From assembly GCA_003527225.1 (NCBI GenBank), contig DPXQ01000163.1, forward strand, positions 44,292 through 58,679: 14,388 bases of DNA. Reading direction: 5' to 3'. Below are positions 7,237 through 14,388 of this stretch, piece after piece. The notes beneath the pieces are model-generated. The model had not been told where the DNA came from. It searched no databases and was given only the letters and a program-made list of their open reading frames with translations. This DNA is from Rhizobium sp. Lineage in GTDB: Bacteria; Pseudomonadota; Alphaproteobacteria; Rhizobiales; Rhizobiaceae. Made by a program: the position numbers and the translations under genes. Each line of letters opens with the position of its first letter. The first letter of the stretch is position 1.

Positions 7237-7371
7237 GTCGTCGTTGAGCACCCGCCATGCCGCACCGTCGAGATCGTCGTACTGGCCGCTCTTCAGCGAC
7301 CAGAGGAAAGCGAAGAGCCCGAGTCCGCCGAGGAAGAGGGCGATCGGGATCAGGTAGATCAGCATGTTCAT
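7216..7371 (-). CDS. ccoS: cbb3 oxidase assembly protein CcoS (FixS), small gene
   Basis: Single-span inner-membrane protein of 51 residues needed in other bacteria for inserting heme and copper into the cbb3 oxidase; its exact biochemical role is unsettled. Seen: a short periplasm-facing start, a membrane helix at about residues 4-25 (LIYLIPIALFLGGLGLFAFL), then the family motif SGQYDDLDGAAWRVL (28-42) and an acidic tail with four consecutive Asp from a GAC repeat. The ATG at 7371 overlaps the ccoI stop codon in an ATGA, so translation is probably coupled, and this is the last gene of the ccoGHIS operon. Length and motif match CcoS closely. Confidence 0.93.
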   Translation of the reverse strand: MNMLIYLIPIALFLGGLGLFAFLWSLKSGQYDDLDGAAWRVLNDDDDKPDD

Positions 7372-9674
7372 GAGGCGAGCCTTGCATTCGACGCGGCAAA
7401 GCTGCCGCCCGCCACCGGCTGATCGCTGCCTGCATCATCCTTCAGAGCGAGCCGGTTGAGCCGCAGCGCATTGACGACGACGACGATGGACGAGGTCGAC
7501 ATCGCGACGGCCGCAATCAGCGGCGTCGCATAGCCGAGGATGGCGATCGGAACGGCAATAATGTTGTAGCCGATCGCCAGCGCGAAGTTCTCGCGGATGA
7601 GGCGACCGGCCCGGCGCGACGCCTCAATGGCAAAGGCGACCGAATCGAGGTTCTGCCGCATGAAGACGAAGTCCGCCGCCTGACGGCCGATATCGGCGGC
7701 GGTCGCGGGCGCGATCGACACATGGGCTGCGGCAAGCGCTGGCGCATCGTTGATACCGTCTCCGACCATCAGCAGCTTGTGGCCTTCCGCCTGAACCTTG
7801 GCGCAGAATTCTGCCTTGTCGCGCGGCGCGAGCTCGGCCTTCCAGTTGTCGATGCCAAGGCGCTTGGCGAGCTCGGCAACGACGCTGGTGCGGTCGCCCG
7901 ACAGAATGCCGACCGAGAATCCCTCACCCTTCAGCAACGCGATTGCCTTTTCAGCGCCGAGCCGCAGGGTGTCTTCGAAACGGAAAGCCTGGAGTTCGCG
8001 GCCGTCGAGCGACAGCACGACCTCGGAATAGGCGTGATCACCCACCTCTTCGGAGGCCGCAGCGCAGGCGAACTTGCGGCTGCCGAGCCGATAGATGCCT
8101 TCCGCAGCCTCGGCTTCGATACCGGCGCCGGGAATTTCCCGAACGGAATCGATCATGCTCACTGGTACGGTTGCCGCGCGCCACAGCGCCTGCGACAGCG
8201 GATGGCGCGAATGCTGGGCAAGGCCTGCGGCAATCGCGAAGGCCTTGGCGTCGATCGAGGCGGCATCGATGAGCCGCGGCTTGCCAAGGGTCAGCGTACC
8301 GGTCTTGTCGAAGGCGACCGAGTCGATCTCGGCCAGCCGCTCCATGGCGGAACCGTCCTTGACCATGATGCCCGCCTTGAACAGGCGGCCGGCCGCGACG
8401 ACTTGCACCACCGGCACGGCAAGTCCGAGCGCGCAGGGGCACGTGATGATCAGTACCGCCACGGCAACCAGCAGCGCATGCTTCCAGTCGCCGTTGTAAA
8501 AGCCCCACGCAAAGAAGGTGACGAGCGCAGTCAGGTGCACCGCTGGTGCATAGAATTGCGCTGCACGGTCGGCGATCCGGCGATAGCGCGCGCGACCGCC
8601 TTCGGCTGCTTCCATCAGGTTCATCACCTCGGCAATGAAGGAGTTCTTCGCGGTCGCGGTCGCTTCGATCACCAGAGAACCGGTGAGGTTCAGCGTACCG
8701 GCCTGCACGGCATCGCCGACGGCGACCTGCTGGGGAGCGCTTTCGCCATTGATGATCGACACATCCATGTCACTGGCGCCCGAGACGATAACGCTATCGA
8801 CCGGGATACGGTCACCGGCAGCGACCGCTATCCTGTCGCCCACGCGCACTTCTTCCAGCGCCCGGTACTCGCGCGAGCCATCCTCGCCGACGACCATGGC
8901 ACCGCGCGGGGAGAGCCGCGCCAATCCGCTGATCGCCGAGCGGGCGCGATCGCGCATGATGTGGTCGAGGGTGCGACCGATCAGCAGGAAGAACAGCAGC
9001 GAGACGGTCGCGTCGAAATAGGCCTGTTCCCCGTGATGGAGCGTTTCCCACAGCGAGATGAAATAGGAAAGCGTGATGCCGATCGCGATCGGCACATCCA
9101 TGTTGCTCCGGCCATGGCGAAGGGCATTCCAGGCGGATAGATAGAAGAAGCGTCCGGCATAGATCAACGCAGGCGCTGCTATCATCGCCGAGATCCAGTG
9201 GAACATGTCGCGCGTCGAAGCGTCAGCCCCGGACCACACCGAAACCGAAAGCAACATGATGTTGGCCGCAGCGAAACCGGACACGGCAACCGCCCGGATC
9301 AGCTGGTTGCGCAAGGCGTCGGAGGCCTCCTCCGCCGCGGTGAACAGATGCGATTCATAGCCGGTCGCGGCAATGGCGCGGGCGAACTCGACCGGATCGG
9401 TCACCGCCTCCCCGATTTTGTCCTTCCAGACGACCGAGACGCGCTTGGTCGAGAGATTGACCCTGGCGCGCTCCACCTCAGGCCGGGCTCTGAGTGCCCG
9501 CTCGATCGTGCTGATGCAGGTGCCGCAATGCACGGCGGGAACGCTGAGGTCGGTCTGCAAGAGCCCTCCCCCCAAATCCCGGCTCGCGAGCCTGAGCTCT
9601 TCCGCCGTCGGAAGGGCATGGCCCGCACGCTCCATGTCGAGCGCACCTTCGGTTCCGGCCGCGCAGCAACTCAT
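7368..9674 (-). CDS. ccoI: Copper-transporting P1B-type ATPase CcoI (FixI)
   Basis: Inner-membrane copper pump of 768 residues that in this family exports Cu(I) from the cytoplasm for insertion into the CuB site of CcoN. Seen in order: an N-terminal CC (3-4); a heavy-metal-associated domain with metal-binding CGTC (50-53); membrane helices from about 125 to 235; actuator-domain NGES (309-312, in place of TGES); CPC (412-414) in the translocating helix; phosphorylation site DKTGT with Asp456; the SRHPLS motif with His491-Pro492 in the nucleotide domain; GDGINDAP (638-645); and MSTSS (725-729) in the last helices. All catalytic residues are intact. The start ATG overlaps the ccoH stop in an ATGA, and the stop overlaps ccoS the same way. 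The CopA2/FixI subgroup is favoured over detoxifying CopA by this gene context. Confidence 0.97.
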   Translation of the reverse strand: MSCCAAGTEGALDMERAGHALPTAEELRLASRDLGGGLLQTDLSVPAVHCGTCISTIERALRARPEVERARVNLSTKRVSVVWKDKIGEAVTDPVEFARAIAATGYESHLFTAAEEASDALRNQLIRAVAVSGFAAANIMLLSVSVWSGADASTRDMFHWISAMIAAPALIYAGRFFYLSAWNALRHGRSNMDVPIAIGITLSYFISLWETLHHGEQAYFDATVSLLFFLLIGRTLDHIMRDRARSAISGLARLSPRGAMVVGEDGSREYRALEEVRVGDRIAVAAGDRIPVDSVIVSGASDMDVSIINGESAPQQVAVGDAVQAGTLNLTGSLVIEATATAKNSFIAEVMNLMEAAEGGRARYRRIADRAAQFYAPAVHLTALVTFFAWGFYNGDWKHALLVAVAVLIITCPCALGLAVPVVQVVAAGRLFKAGIMVKDGSAMERLAEIDSVAFDKTGTLTLGKPRLIDAASIDAKAFAIAAGLAQHSRHPLSQALWRAATVPVSMIDSVREIPGAGIEAEAAEGIYRLGSRKFACAAASEEVGDHAYSEVVLSLDGRELQAFRFEDTLRLGAEKAIALLKGEGFSVGILSGDRTSVVAELAKRLGIDNWKAELAPRDKAEFCAKVQAEGHKLLMVGDGINDAPALAAAHVSIAPATAADIGRQAADFVFMRQNLDSVAFAIEASRRAGRLIRENFALAIGYNIIAVPIAILGYATPLIAAVAMSTSSIVVVVNALRLNRLALKDDAGSDQPVAGGSFAASNARLAS

Positions 9675-10168
9675 TTCGGCGCTCCGTGAACTGCAATGCG
9701 GTTGGCCTCGTGCATGATCGTCTTGCCATCTTTCACCGCAATGACCTCGACGATCCAGAACCCGGGCAATACGGAATGTGTGGCGCTGTAGCGGCCGGCA
9801 CCATCAGCTGCCAGGTCAGCAATGAAATCCTGATGCTCTCCGACCGGGCGCTTGAAATGCGCTGTCACCTTGTCCGCCAATACGGGCTGGTTGCCGGGAA
9901 GGGTCAGCTTATAGTGGATCTTCTCGTCCTTGACCTCGAGCGTTCCCTTGATCCCGGTCGCCAGCATCTCGCGGATCGCCGCCGCCTTCCCGTTGAATTG
10001 CTGGCTGGCGACATAGGTATTGGGGACAACGAGACCGCTCCATGTGGCGGTCGCGTAATAGGCCATGACCATGTTCACGGTGATGATGGTGCCAAAGAAT
10101 AGCACCAGCACACCGAACATGTGCCGCCCCGTGAAAACAAAGCCGGACTTCTCGCCGCTCACGCTCAT
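9671..10168 (-). CDS. ccoH: cbb3 oxidase assembly/copper-handling protein CcoH (FixH)
   Basis: Membrane-anchored protein of 165 residues, required in other bacteria for assembly and stability of the cbb3 oxidase. Seen: a short cytoplasmic N-terminus, one membrane helix at about residues 16-38, then a periplasmic domain containing the family segment NTYVASQQFN (50-59) and a beta-rich C-terminal half with HFKRP and GRYSA. The length and layout are typical of FixH. The ATG at 10168 overlaps the ccoG stop codon in an ATGA, and the stop overlaps ccoI likewise. The biochemical mechanism is not evident from sequence. Confidence 0.93.
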   Translation of the reverse strand: MSVSGEKSGFVFTGRHMFGVLVLFFGTIITVNMVMAYYATATWSGLVVPNTYVASQQFNGKAAAIREMLATGIKGTLEVKDEKIHYKLTLPGNQPVLADKVTAHFKRPVGEHQDFIADLAADGAGRYSATHSVLPGFWIVEVIAVKDGKTIMHEANRIAVHGAPK

Positions 10169-11751
10169 TTTCTCACTCCGGGTCCATTGAATACGGCCTT
10201 GTAGCTATCCGTCTCATCGCCGTTTTCGTCCTTCGCGATGAAGTGGAAGTGCTCGGAATCCCAAGCAACCGCACTGCCGGGAAGTGTCACGAAGATCTTA
10301 AGCGTGGTGACTTCATCCGGCTCGACCGACACCGTGAAGGAGCGACGCGGTTCCTCGGATACGCCGTTGATCTGCATCGTAGCATCCGCCAATCCATCGA
10401 TCGACAGAATGATATTGCGCGGCTGCGGGATCATATTCAAGAGACGAACGGTATATCCGTTGCGTATCGAGCCGTCCGACTCCAGCACATATTGCGGATT
10501 GCGGTCGTGCAGCACGTTGAGCTCGAGCCTGTCGCGGCCAAGCAGCGCCACCATGAGACCGATGCCGACCGCTGTCCAGACACCCATGTAGAGCAGCGTG
10601 CGCGGGCGGAAAATGATGCGCCAGTCGAAATGACGGATCTTGTCGCTGAAGCTTCCATCCGGATTGTGGACATTCCCCGGCTGGATCGAGGTCGTGCCGT
10701 TGTTTGTCGCCAGCGCCATGTTCGACTGGTATTCGTCCAGCGTCGCATAGGCGATCAGACCGCGCGGTTTGCCGATCTTGTCCATGACCCCGTCGCAGGC
10801 ATCGATGCACAACGCGCAGGTAATGCACTCGAGTTGCTGTCCGTCTCGGATGTCGATGCCCATGGGGCAGACGGCCACGCAGGCGTTGCAGTCGACACAA
10901 TCGCCGATGACATCTCCCGCCGCGGCTGCTTTCTTCGCATGACGCGAACGCGGCTCGCCACGCCAGTCGTTGTAGGTAACGACCAGCGAGTTCTCGTCGA
11001 GCATCGCCGCCTGGATGCGTGGCCAGGGGCACATGTAAATGCAGACCTGTTCCCGCATGATGCCGCCAAACAGATAGGTCGTGGCCGTGAGGACCGCGAC
11101 GGTCATGTAAGCAACCGGCGCGGCGTAACCGGTGACGAAATCCATCGCAAGGGTCGGCGCATCGGCGAAATAGAAGATCCACGCACCACCGGTCATGACG
11201 GAGATCGCCAACCAGATCGCATGTTTGGACACACGTTTGAAGATCTTATCGAACGTCCACGGCGCGGTCTCGAGCTTCATGCGCGCGTTGCGGTCCCCTT
11301 CGATCGCCCGTTCGACGACGAGGAACAGATCGACCCAGACCGTCTGCGGACAGGTATAGCCGCACCATGCACGGCCAACGGCGGAAGTAATCAGGAACAG
11401 CCCGAATCCGGCCATGACCAGCAACCCGGCTACGAAGAAGAATTCCTGGGGCCAGATCTCGATGAAGAAGAAATAGAACCGCCGGTGGGCAAGGTCGATC
11501 AGGACCGCCTGGTCGGGGGCGAACTCACCCCTATCCCATCTGAGCCACGGGGTCAGATAATAGATGCCGAGCGTGACGAGCATCACCAGCCATTTGAACT
11601 GCCGGAAACGACCCGAGGCCCGCTTCGGAAAGATCTTCTGGCGCGCCACATAAAGCGGTTGCCGCACCTTGGCGGACATGATCGGCTCCGCCTCAAGGCG
11701 TTCGACCTCGTCGAAGGCTTCTGGCTTGCTCTTGTCTACGGGAAGATTCAT
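10165..11751 (-). CDS. ccoG: Cytochrome cbb3 oxidase accessory protein CcoG (FixG), ferredoxin-like
   Basis: Inner-membrane iron-sulfur protein of 528 residues; homologues have been linked to reduction of Cu(II) to Cu(I) for oxidase maturation. Seen: membrane segments near 52-70, 103-126, 178-195, 209-231 and 385-405; a conserved AWCGYTCP (about 128-135); and MCPWPRIQ (about 240-247). Two ferredoxin cysteine clusters are CxxCxxCxxxCP at 285/288/291/295 and CxxCxxCxxxC at 309/312/315/319. The C-terminal 110 residues form the Ig-like FixG domain. The ATG at 11751 has GAGG 8 nt upstream. The in-frame ATG at 11787 has no Shine-Dalgarno and would lie upstream of the RNA start predicted from the FixK box, so it is rejected. 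First gene of ccoGHIS. Confidence 0.96.
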   Translation of the reverse strand: MNLPVDKSKPEAFDEVERLEAEPIMSAKVRQPLYVARQKIFPKRASGRFRQFKWLVMLVTLGIYYLTPWLRWDRGEFAPDQAVLIDLAHRRFYFFFIEIWPQEFFFVAGLLVMAGFGLFLITSAVGRAWCGYTCPQTVWVDLFLVVERAIEGDRNARMKLETAPWTFDKIFKRVSKHAIWLAISVMTGGAWIFYFADAPTLAMDFVTGYAAPVAYMTVAVLTATTYLFGGIMREQVCIYMCPWPRIQAAMLDENSLVVTYNDWRGEPRSRHAKKAAAAGDVIGDCVDCNACVAVCPMGIDIRDGQQLECITCALCIDACDGVMDKIGKPRGLIAYATLDEYQSNMALATNNGTTSIQPGNVHNPDGSFSDKIRHFDWRIIFRPRTLLYMGVWTAVGIGLMVALLGRDRLELNVLHDRNPQYVLESDGSIRNGYTVRLLNMIPQPRNIILSIDGLADATMQINGVSEEPRRSFTVSVEPDEVTTLKIFVTLPGSAVAWDSEHFHFIAKDENGDETDSYKAVFNGPGVRK

Positions 11752-11805
11752 GACTCGGACCTCGTGTTTTGGCGTTCCTTTTCCCATTTAGTGGTGGGCG
11801 CCGCC

Positions 11806-11819
11806 TTGACTTATATCAA
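11806..11819 (-). promoter_or_regulatory. FixK/FNR-type box (anaerobox) for the ccoGHIS operon
   Basis: TTGACTTATATCAA is a perfect TTGA-N6-TCAA palindrome, the site bound by FixK, FnrN and FNR-family regulators. Its centre is at 11812.5; the class II activator distance of 41.5 would place transcription start near 11771, 20 nt before the ccoG ATG at 11751. Rhizobial fixGHIS and fixNOQP operons are known targets of FixK/FnrN under low oxygen. No strong -10 is visible by eye. It is the only such box I found in the window. Confidence 0.85.
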
Positions 11820-11908
11820 GCAGCGTCGAACCGCCGCAACGCACAACGGCACCGGCAAATGGCGGCAAAACGCCACGTAATCTCGTGTAATCTTAGGCCT
11901 TTCATAAC

Positions 11909-11938
11909 AAAAGAAAAACCACGCCCGCAGGCGTGGTT
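11909..11938 (-). terminator. Intrinsic terminator of the ccoNOQP operon
   Basis: On the minus strand AACCACGCC (11938-11930), a four-base loop and GGCGTGGTT (11925-11917) make a perfect 9-bp hairpin, followed by TTTCTTTT. It lies about 70 bases past the ccoP stop and before the FixK box, separating ccoNOQP from ccoGHIS. Confidence 0.9.
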
Positions 11939-11967
11939 CCGAAACGCTCTAGACCGAGACTACTCCC

Positions 11968-11992
11968 CGGCGGCCGCATGTCGCGACCGCCG
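11968..11992 (-). repeat. GC-rich hairpin in the ccoP 3' untranslated region
   Basis: CGGCGG (11968-11973) and CCGCCG (11987-11992) are perfect arms around a 13-base loop. In the minus-strand RNA the stem can be extended outward to about 11 pairs using several G-U pairs. It begins within 20 bases of the ccoP stop and precedes the intrinsic terminator. It has no U-run, so message stabilisation is more likely than termination. Confidence 0.55.
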
Positions 11993-12008
11993 AGAAAATG
12001 ACCTTGCC

Positions 12009-12872
12009 TTACTCGCCGCCGCCCAGCGAATGGACGAACACGGTAAGTTCCTTGACCGTGGTGTCGCCAAGGCGGGCGCTCCAGGCCGGCATGACACCAT
12101 GCTTGGGCTGGGCGACCTGCTGGGCAATACCCTGCTCGCCCTGAGCCTTCAACCAGATCGCATCTGCCAGGTTGGGCGCGCCGAACTCGCGCAAGCCTTT
12201 GGCATCCTCGCCATGGCAGGCCACGCAGTTCTCCGCAAAGACCTGCTTGCCAGGCTCGACGAGGGCCGGGTCGGACGGTGTGTTGGTCAGACTCCAGACA
12301 TAGGCGGCAACCTGCTTGATCTGCTCCGGCTGCAGGATGTCGACGAAAGCCGGCATCTCGGATACGCGGGTGTCAGGATCGACGTCATAGCGAATGCCGT
12401 GGGCAAGCGTGGTATGGATCGATTCCAGATCCCCGCCCCAAAGCCAGTCGTCGTCATTGAGGTTGGGATATCCCGGGCCGCCGGCAGCACCCGAACCGTG
12501 GCAAGGAGAGCAGTTGACCTTGAATGCTGCCGCGCCGCCCGAGATTGCGAACTGGGCGAGCTCCTTGTCAGCGACGATCTCGTTCAGAGGCAGGGCGGCG
12601 ATCTTCTCGAGATAGACCGACTGGGCCGCCTTGGCATCACTGAGTTCGGCAGCGACCTGGGCACGGCTTGAATAGCCAAGCAGGCCCTTGGTGTTTGAGG
12701 TCAGAAGCGGCCAGGCCGGATAGGCGATCGTATAGCCAATGGCCCAGACTATGCAGGCATAGAAGGTCCAGACCCACCAGCGCGGCATCGGGTTGTTCAG
12801 TTCGCGGATTCCGTCCCACTCATGGCCGGTGGTCTCGACGCCACTGATTTCGTCAATATGTTTCTCAGACAT
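12009..12872 (-). CDS. ccoP: cbb3-type cytochrome c oxidase subunit III, diheme CcoP (FixP)
   Basis: Membrane-anchored diheme cytochrome c of 287 residues that accepts electrons from soluble or bc1-linked cytochrome c and passes them toward CcoO/CcoN. Seen: the conserved N-terminal segment ETTGHEWDGIRELNNP, a membrane helix at about residues 31-55, and two heme c sites, CSPCH (121-125) and CVACH (216-220). Probable axial Met ligands are Met173 (SEMPAF) and Met261 (GVMPAW). The length is normal for FixP. The ATG at 12872 is preceded by AAGGAGG, which lies within the last codons of ccoQ, only 3 bases separating the genes. Last gene of ccoNOQP; hairpin and terminator follow. Confidence 0.97.
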   Translation of the reverse strand: MSEKHIDEISGVETTGHEWDGIRELNNPMPRWWVWTFYACIVWAIGYTIAYPAWPLLTSNTKGLLGYSSRAQVAAELSDAKAAQSVYLEKIAALPLNEIVADKELAQFAISGGAAAFKVNCSPCHGSGAAGGPGYPNLNDDDWLWGGDLESIHTTLAHGIRYDVDPDTRVSEMPAFVDILQPEQIKQVAAYVWSLTNTPSDPALVEPGKQVFAENCVACHGEDAKGLREFGAPNLADAIWLKAQGEQGIAQQVAQPKHGVMPAWSARLGDTTVKELTVFVHSLGGGE

Positions 12873-12875
12873 CGA

Positions 12876-13028
12876 TTAGTCCTCCTTGAGAGGGATGCGT
12901 GCCGCCTCGTCAGCCGATTTCTTGCCGCCGGGCCGGAATGTGAAGAGGATTACGCCGACGAAGAACAAGGCCATGGCGAGCAAGGCCCAGCTGTCAGCGA
13001 AATGGCGCATGGCTGTATAAGTTTCCAT
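12876..13028 (-). CDS. ccoQ: cbb3-type cytochrome oxidase subunit CcoQ (FixQ), small gene
   Basis: Small single-span membrane protein of 50 residues that stabilises the cbb3 complex in other bacteria. Translation gives METYTAMRHFADSW, a hydrophobic helix at about residues 14-31, then FRPGGKKSADEAARIPLKED. The FRPG(x)K segment after the helix and a charged tail are typical of FixQ. The ATG at 13028 has GAGGAG 7 nt upstream, overlapping the ccoO stop codon. It lies exactly between ccoO and ccoP, 11 and 3 bases from each. Confidence 0.93.
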   Translation of the reverse strand: METYTAMRHFADSWALLAMALFFVGVILFTFRPGGKKSADEAARIPLKED

Positions 13029-13039
13029 CGCCTCTCTCC

Positions 13040-13771
13040 TCAACGATATCCGGTTGCATCGTCATAGGTGGTGAAATCGACCAGCGTGCCGAGCATCTGC
13101 AGATAGGCGACGAGTGCGTCCATCTCCGTCAGTTCGACCGGATTGCCGTCGAAATCGCCGACCTTGGCCTTCGGATAGCGTGCCAGCAGAGCTGTCGTAT
13201 CCGCATTCGGATCAGCCTGAGCGGCGAGATCGGCCGCCGCATTCTCGATCATCTCGTCGCTGTAAGGCACGCCCACGGTCCGGTTCGCCTTAAGATCCAT
13301 GCTGACATCGGCGATCTTGAGTGGTGTCGTCTTCAGGAACGAGTAGCTGGGCATTACCGATTCAGGAACCACGTCGCGCGGTTCCGTCAGATGCTGCACA
13401 TGCCACTCGTTGGAGTACCGGTCGCCGACGCGGGCGAGATCGGGGCCTGTACGCTTCGAACCCCACTGGAACGGATGGTCGTACATCGATTCCGCAGCCA
13501 GCGAGTAGTGACCGTAGCGTTCCACTTCGTCGCGGAACGGACGGATCATCTGGCTGTGACAGACATAGCAGCCTTCGCGAACGTAGATGTTGCGCCCGGC
13601 AAGCTCCAGCGGCGAGTAGGGCCGCATGCCTTCCACCTTTTCGATGGTGTTCTCGAGATAGAAGAGCGGTGCGATTTCCACGATGCCGCCGATGGTGACT
13701 ACCAGCAGCGATCCGACGAACAGAAGGCTCGCGTTCTTCTCGAGGATTTGGTGTTTATCAAGAATAGACAT
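13040..13771 (-). CDS. ccoO: cbb3-type cytochrome c oxidase subunit II, monoheme CcoO (FixO)
   Basis: Membrane-anchored monoheme cytochrome c of 243 residues that relays electrons from CcoP to the catalytic subunit. Seen: an N-terminal membrane helix at about residues 15-38, the conserved [19 protein letters not shown] region with heme site CYVCH (68-72), [10 protein letters not shown] (107-116), and the probable axial Met140 in ESVMPSYSF. The C-terminus, rich in YLQMLGT, is typical of FixO. The ATG at 13771 has GAAGGAAGG 6 nt upstream and follows the ccoN stop by 14 bases, so the gene is in one transcript with its neighbours. Confidence 0.97.
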   Translation of the reverse strand: MSILDKHQILEKNASLLFVGSLLVVTIGGIVEIAPLFYLENTIEKVEGMRPYSPLELAGRNIYVREGCYVCHSQMIRPFRDEVERYGHYSLAAESMYDHPFQWGSKRTGPDLARVGDRYSNEWHVQHLTEPRDVVPESVMPSYSFLKTTPLKIADVSMDLKANRTVGVPYSDEMIENAAADLAAQADPNADTTALLARYPKAKVGDFDGNPVELTEMDALVAYLQMLGTLVDFTTYDDATGYR

Positions 13772-13785
13772 GGAAGCCTTCCTTC

Positions 13786-14388
13786 TTATTCTGCCGGCTG
13801 CACAGCGGCGGGCACGACGGAACCGGGGATCGGAGCCTCCTGCCGTTCATAGCCGAGGATCGTCATCGCGACATTGTAGGCCATGATGATGCCACCGGTG
13901 AGGTACATGGCACCGCCGACTGCGCGCAGCACGAAGTACGGGAACATGGCGGCGACCGATTCGGCGAACGAATAGACCAGGAAGCCCTGCTCGTCGTATT
14001 CACGCCACATCAGGCCCTGCTGGATACCGGCAACCCACATGACGGCGGCGTAGAGCACGATGCCGAGGGTGGCGAGCCAGAAGTGCCAGTTCACGAGCCG
14101 CAACGAATAGAGACGGTTGCGGTTCCACAGCTTCGGCGTCAGGTAGTAGACGGCACCGAAGGTGATCATGCCGACCCAGCCGAGAGCGCCGGAATGCACG
14201 TGACCAATGGTCCAGTCGGTGTAGTGGCTGAGCGAGTTGACAGCCTTGATCGACATCATCGGACCTTCGAAGGTCGACATGCCGTAGAAGGCGATGGCGA
14301 TGACCATCATGCGGATAATCGGATCGGTACGGATCTTGTCCCATGCGCCCGAAAGCGTCATCAGGCCGTTGATCATGCCACCCCAGGA
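13786..14388 (-). CDS. ccoN: cbb3-type cytochrome c oxidase catalytic subunit I CcoN (FixN), N-terminal part outside window
   Basis: C-terminal 200 residues of the heme-copper catalytic subunit that reduces oxygen to water and pumps protons in the inner membrane; about 340 residues lie beyond the right edge. The open frame runs to the last base ([10 protein letters not shown] at the edge), so the internal Met at 14376 is not the start. Seen: [14 protein letters not shown] (fragment residues 38-51) and [10 protein letters not shown] (62-71), whose two His (63 and 65) are the family's ligands to high-spin heme b3 and low-spin heme b. Several further membrane helices and a short cytoplasmic tail follow. 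The CuB histidines and cross-linked Tyr lie in the missing part. It opens the ccoNOQP operon, whose own promoter is not in the window. Confidence 0.96.
   Translation of the reverse strand, partial: SWGGMINGLMTLSGAWDKIRTDPIIRMMVIAIAFYGMSTFEGPMMSIKAVNSLSHYTDWTIGHVHSGALGWVGMITFGAVYYLTPKLWNRNRLYSLRLVNWHFWLATLGIVLYAAVMWVAGIQQGLMWREYDEQGFLVYSFAESVAAMFPYFVLRAVGGAMYLTGGIIMAYNVAMTILGYERQEAPIPGSVVPAAVQPAE

Noticed and set aside
7722..9140. 472-codon plus-strand open frame opposite ccoI
   Set aside because: Mirror of the well-conserved P-type ATPase frame; low-complexity composition and no family resemblance.
11752..11787. Longer ccoG start at 11787
   Set aside because: No Shine-Dalgarno, and it would lie upstream of the RNA start predicted from the FixK box; the ATG at 11751 has a well-placed GAGG.
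10243..11880. 545-codon plus-strand open frame opposite ccoG
   Set aside because: It is antisense to a clear ccoG with intact cysteine motifs. Its translation is rich in Arg, Asp and His with no recognisable domain, a typical artefact of high-GC third codon positions.
11769..12671. 300-codon plus-strand frame opposite ccoP and through the FixK box
   Set aside because: It runs across a promoter element, a terminator and the antisense of ccoP; no domain is recognisable.
1..14388. Mobile elements, tRNA/rRNA genes, CRISPR arrays, defence or phage genes
   Set aside because: Looked for on both strands; no transposase, integrase, regularly spaced repeats or tRNA-like cloverleaf was recognised. The region reads as ordinary core and metabolic DNA.

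Overview
The window looks like chromosomal (or chromid) DNA from an alphaproteobacterium of the Rhizobiaceae type (Rhizobium, Agrobacterium, Ensifer and relatives). The evidence is its high GC content, an intact fixNOQP-fixGHIS gene order with a FixK/FNR-type box, and a four-gene sugar ABC transporter of the kind abundant in rhizobia. This placement rests on gene content and protein similarity recalled from memory, not on a search.

Left part (1-5660): a leftward operon encodes a sugar ABC importer, in the order periplasmic binding protein (2933-4168), two MalF/MalG-type permeases (1891-2793 and 957-1898) and an MsmX/UgpC-type ATPase cut by the left edge (1-950). The binding protein resembles the glucose/mannose (GtsA) group. 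A divergent LacI-family regulator (4617-5660) lies across a 448-base intergenic region. That region holds candidate promoters in both directions and candidate operators inside them, so the regulator probably controls the importer and possibly itself.

Middle (5684-7111): a leftward 6-phosphogluconate dehydrogenase gene (gnd) is convergent with the regulator. It is a soluble pentose phosphate pathway enzyme that could act downstream of imported hexose.

Right part (7216-14388): two consecutive leftward operons make the high-affinity cbb3-type cytochrome oxidase. ccoNOQP (fixNOQP; ccoN is cut by the right edge) encodes the structural subunits and ends in a clear intrinsic terminator. After it, a perfect TTGA-N6-TCAA box drives ccoGHIS (fixGHIS), the copper-handling and assembly genes, joined by ATGA stop/start overlaps. 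ccoQ (50 residues) and ccoS (51 residues) are small genes that are easily missed.

No mobile element, tRNA, rRNA, CRISPR array or defence system was seen, and every gene belongs to a well-known family. I found no convincing sign of an undescribed system. The second-look items are regulatory: operator-like palindromes, intergenic hairpins and operon boundary structures.
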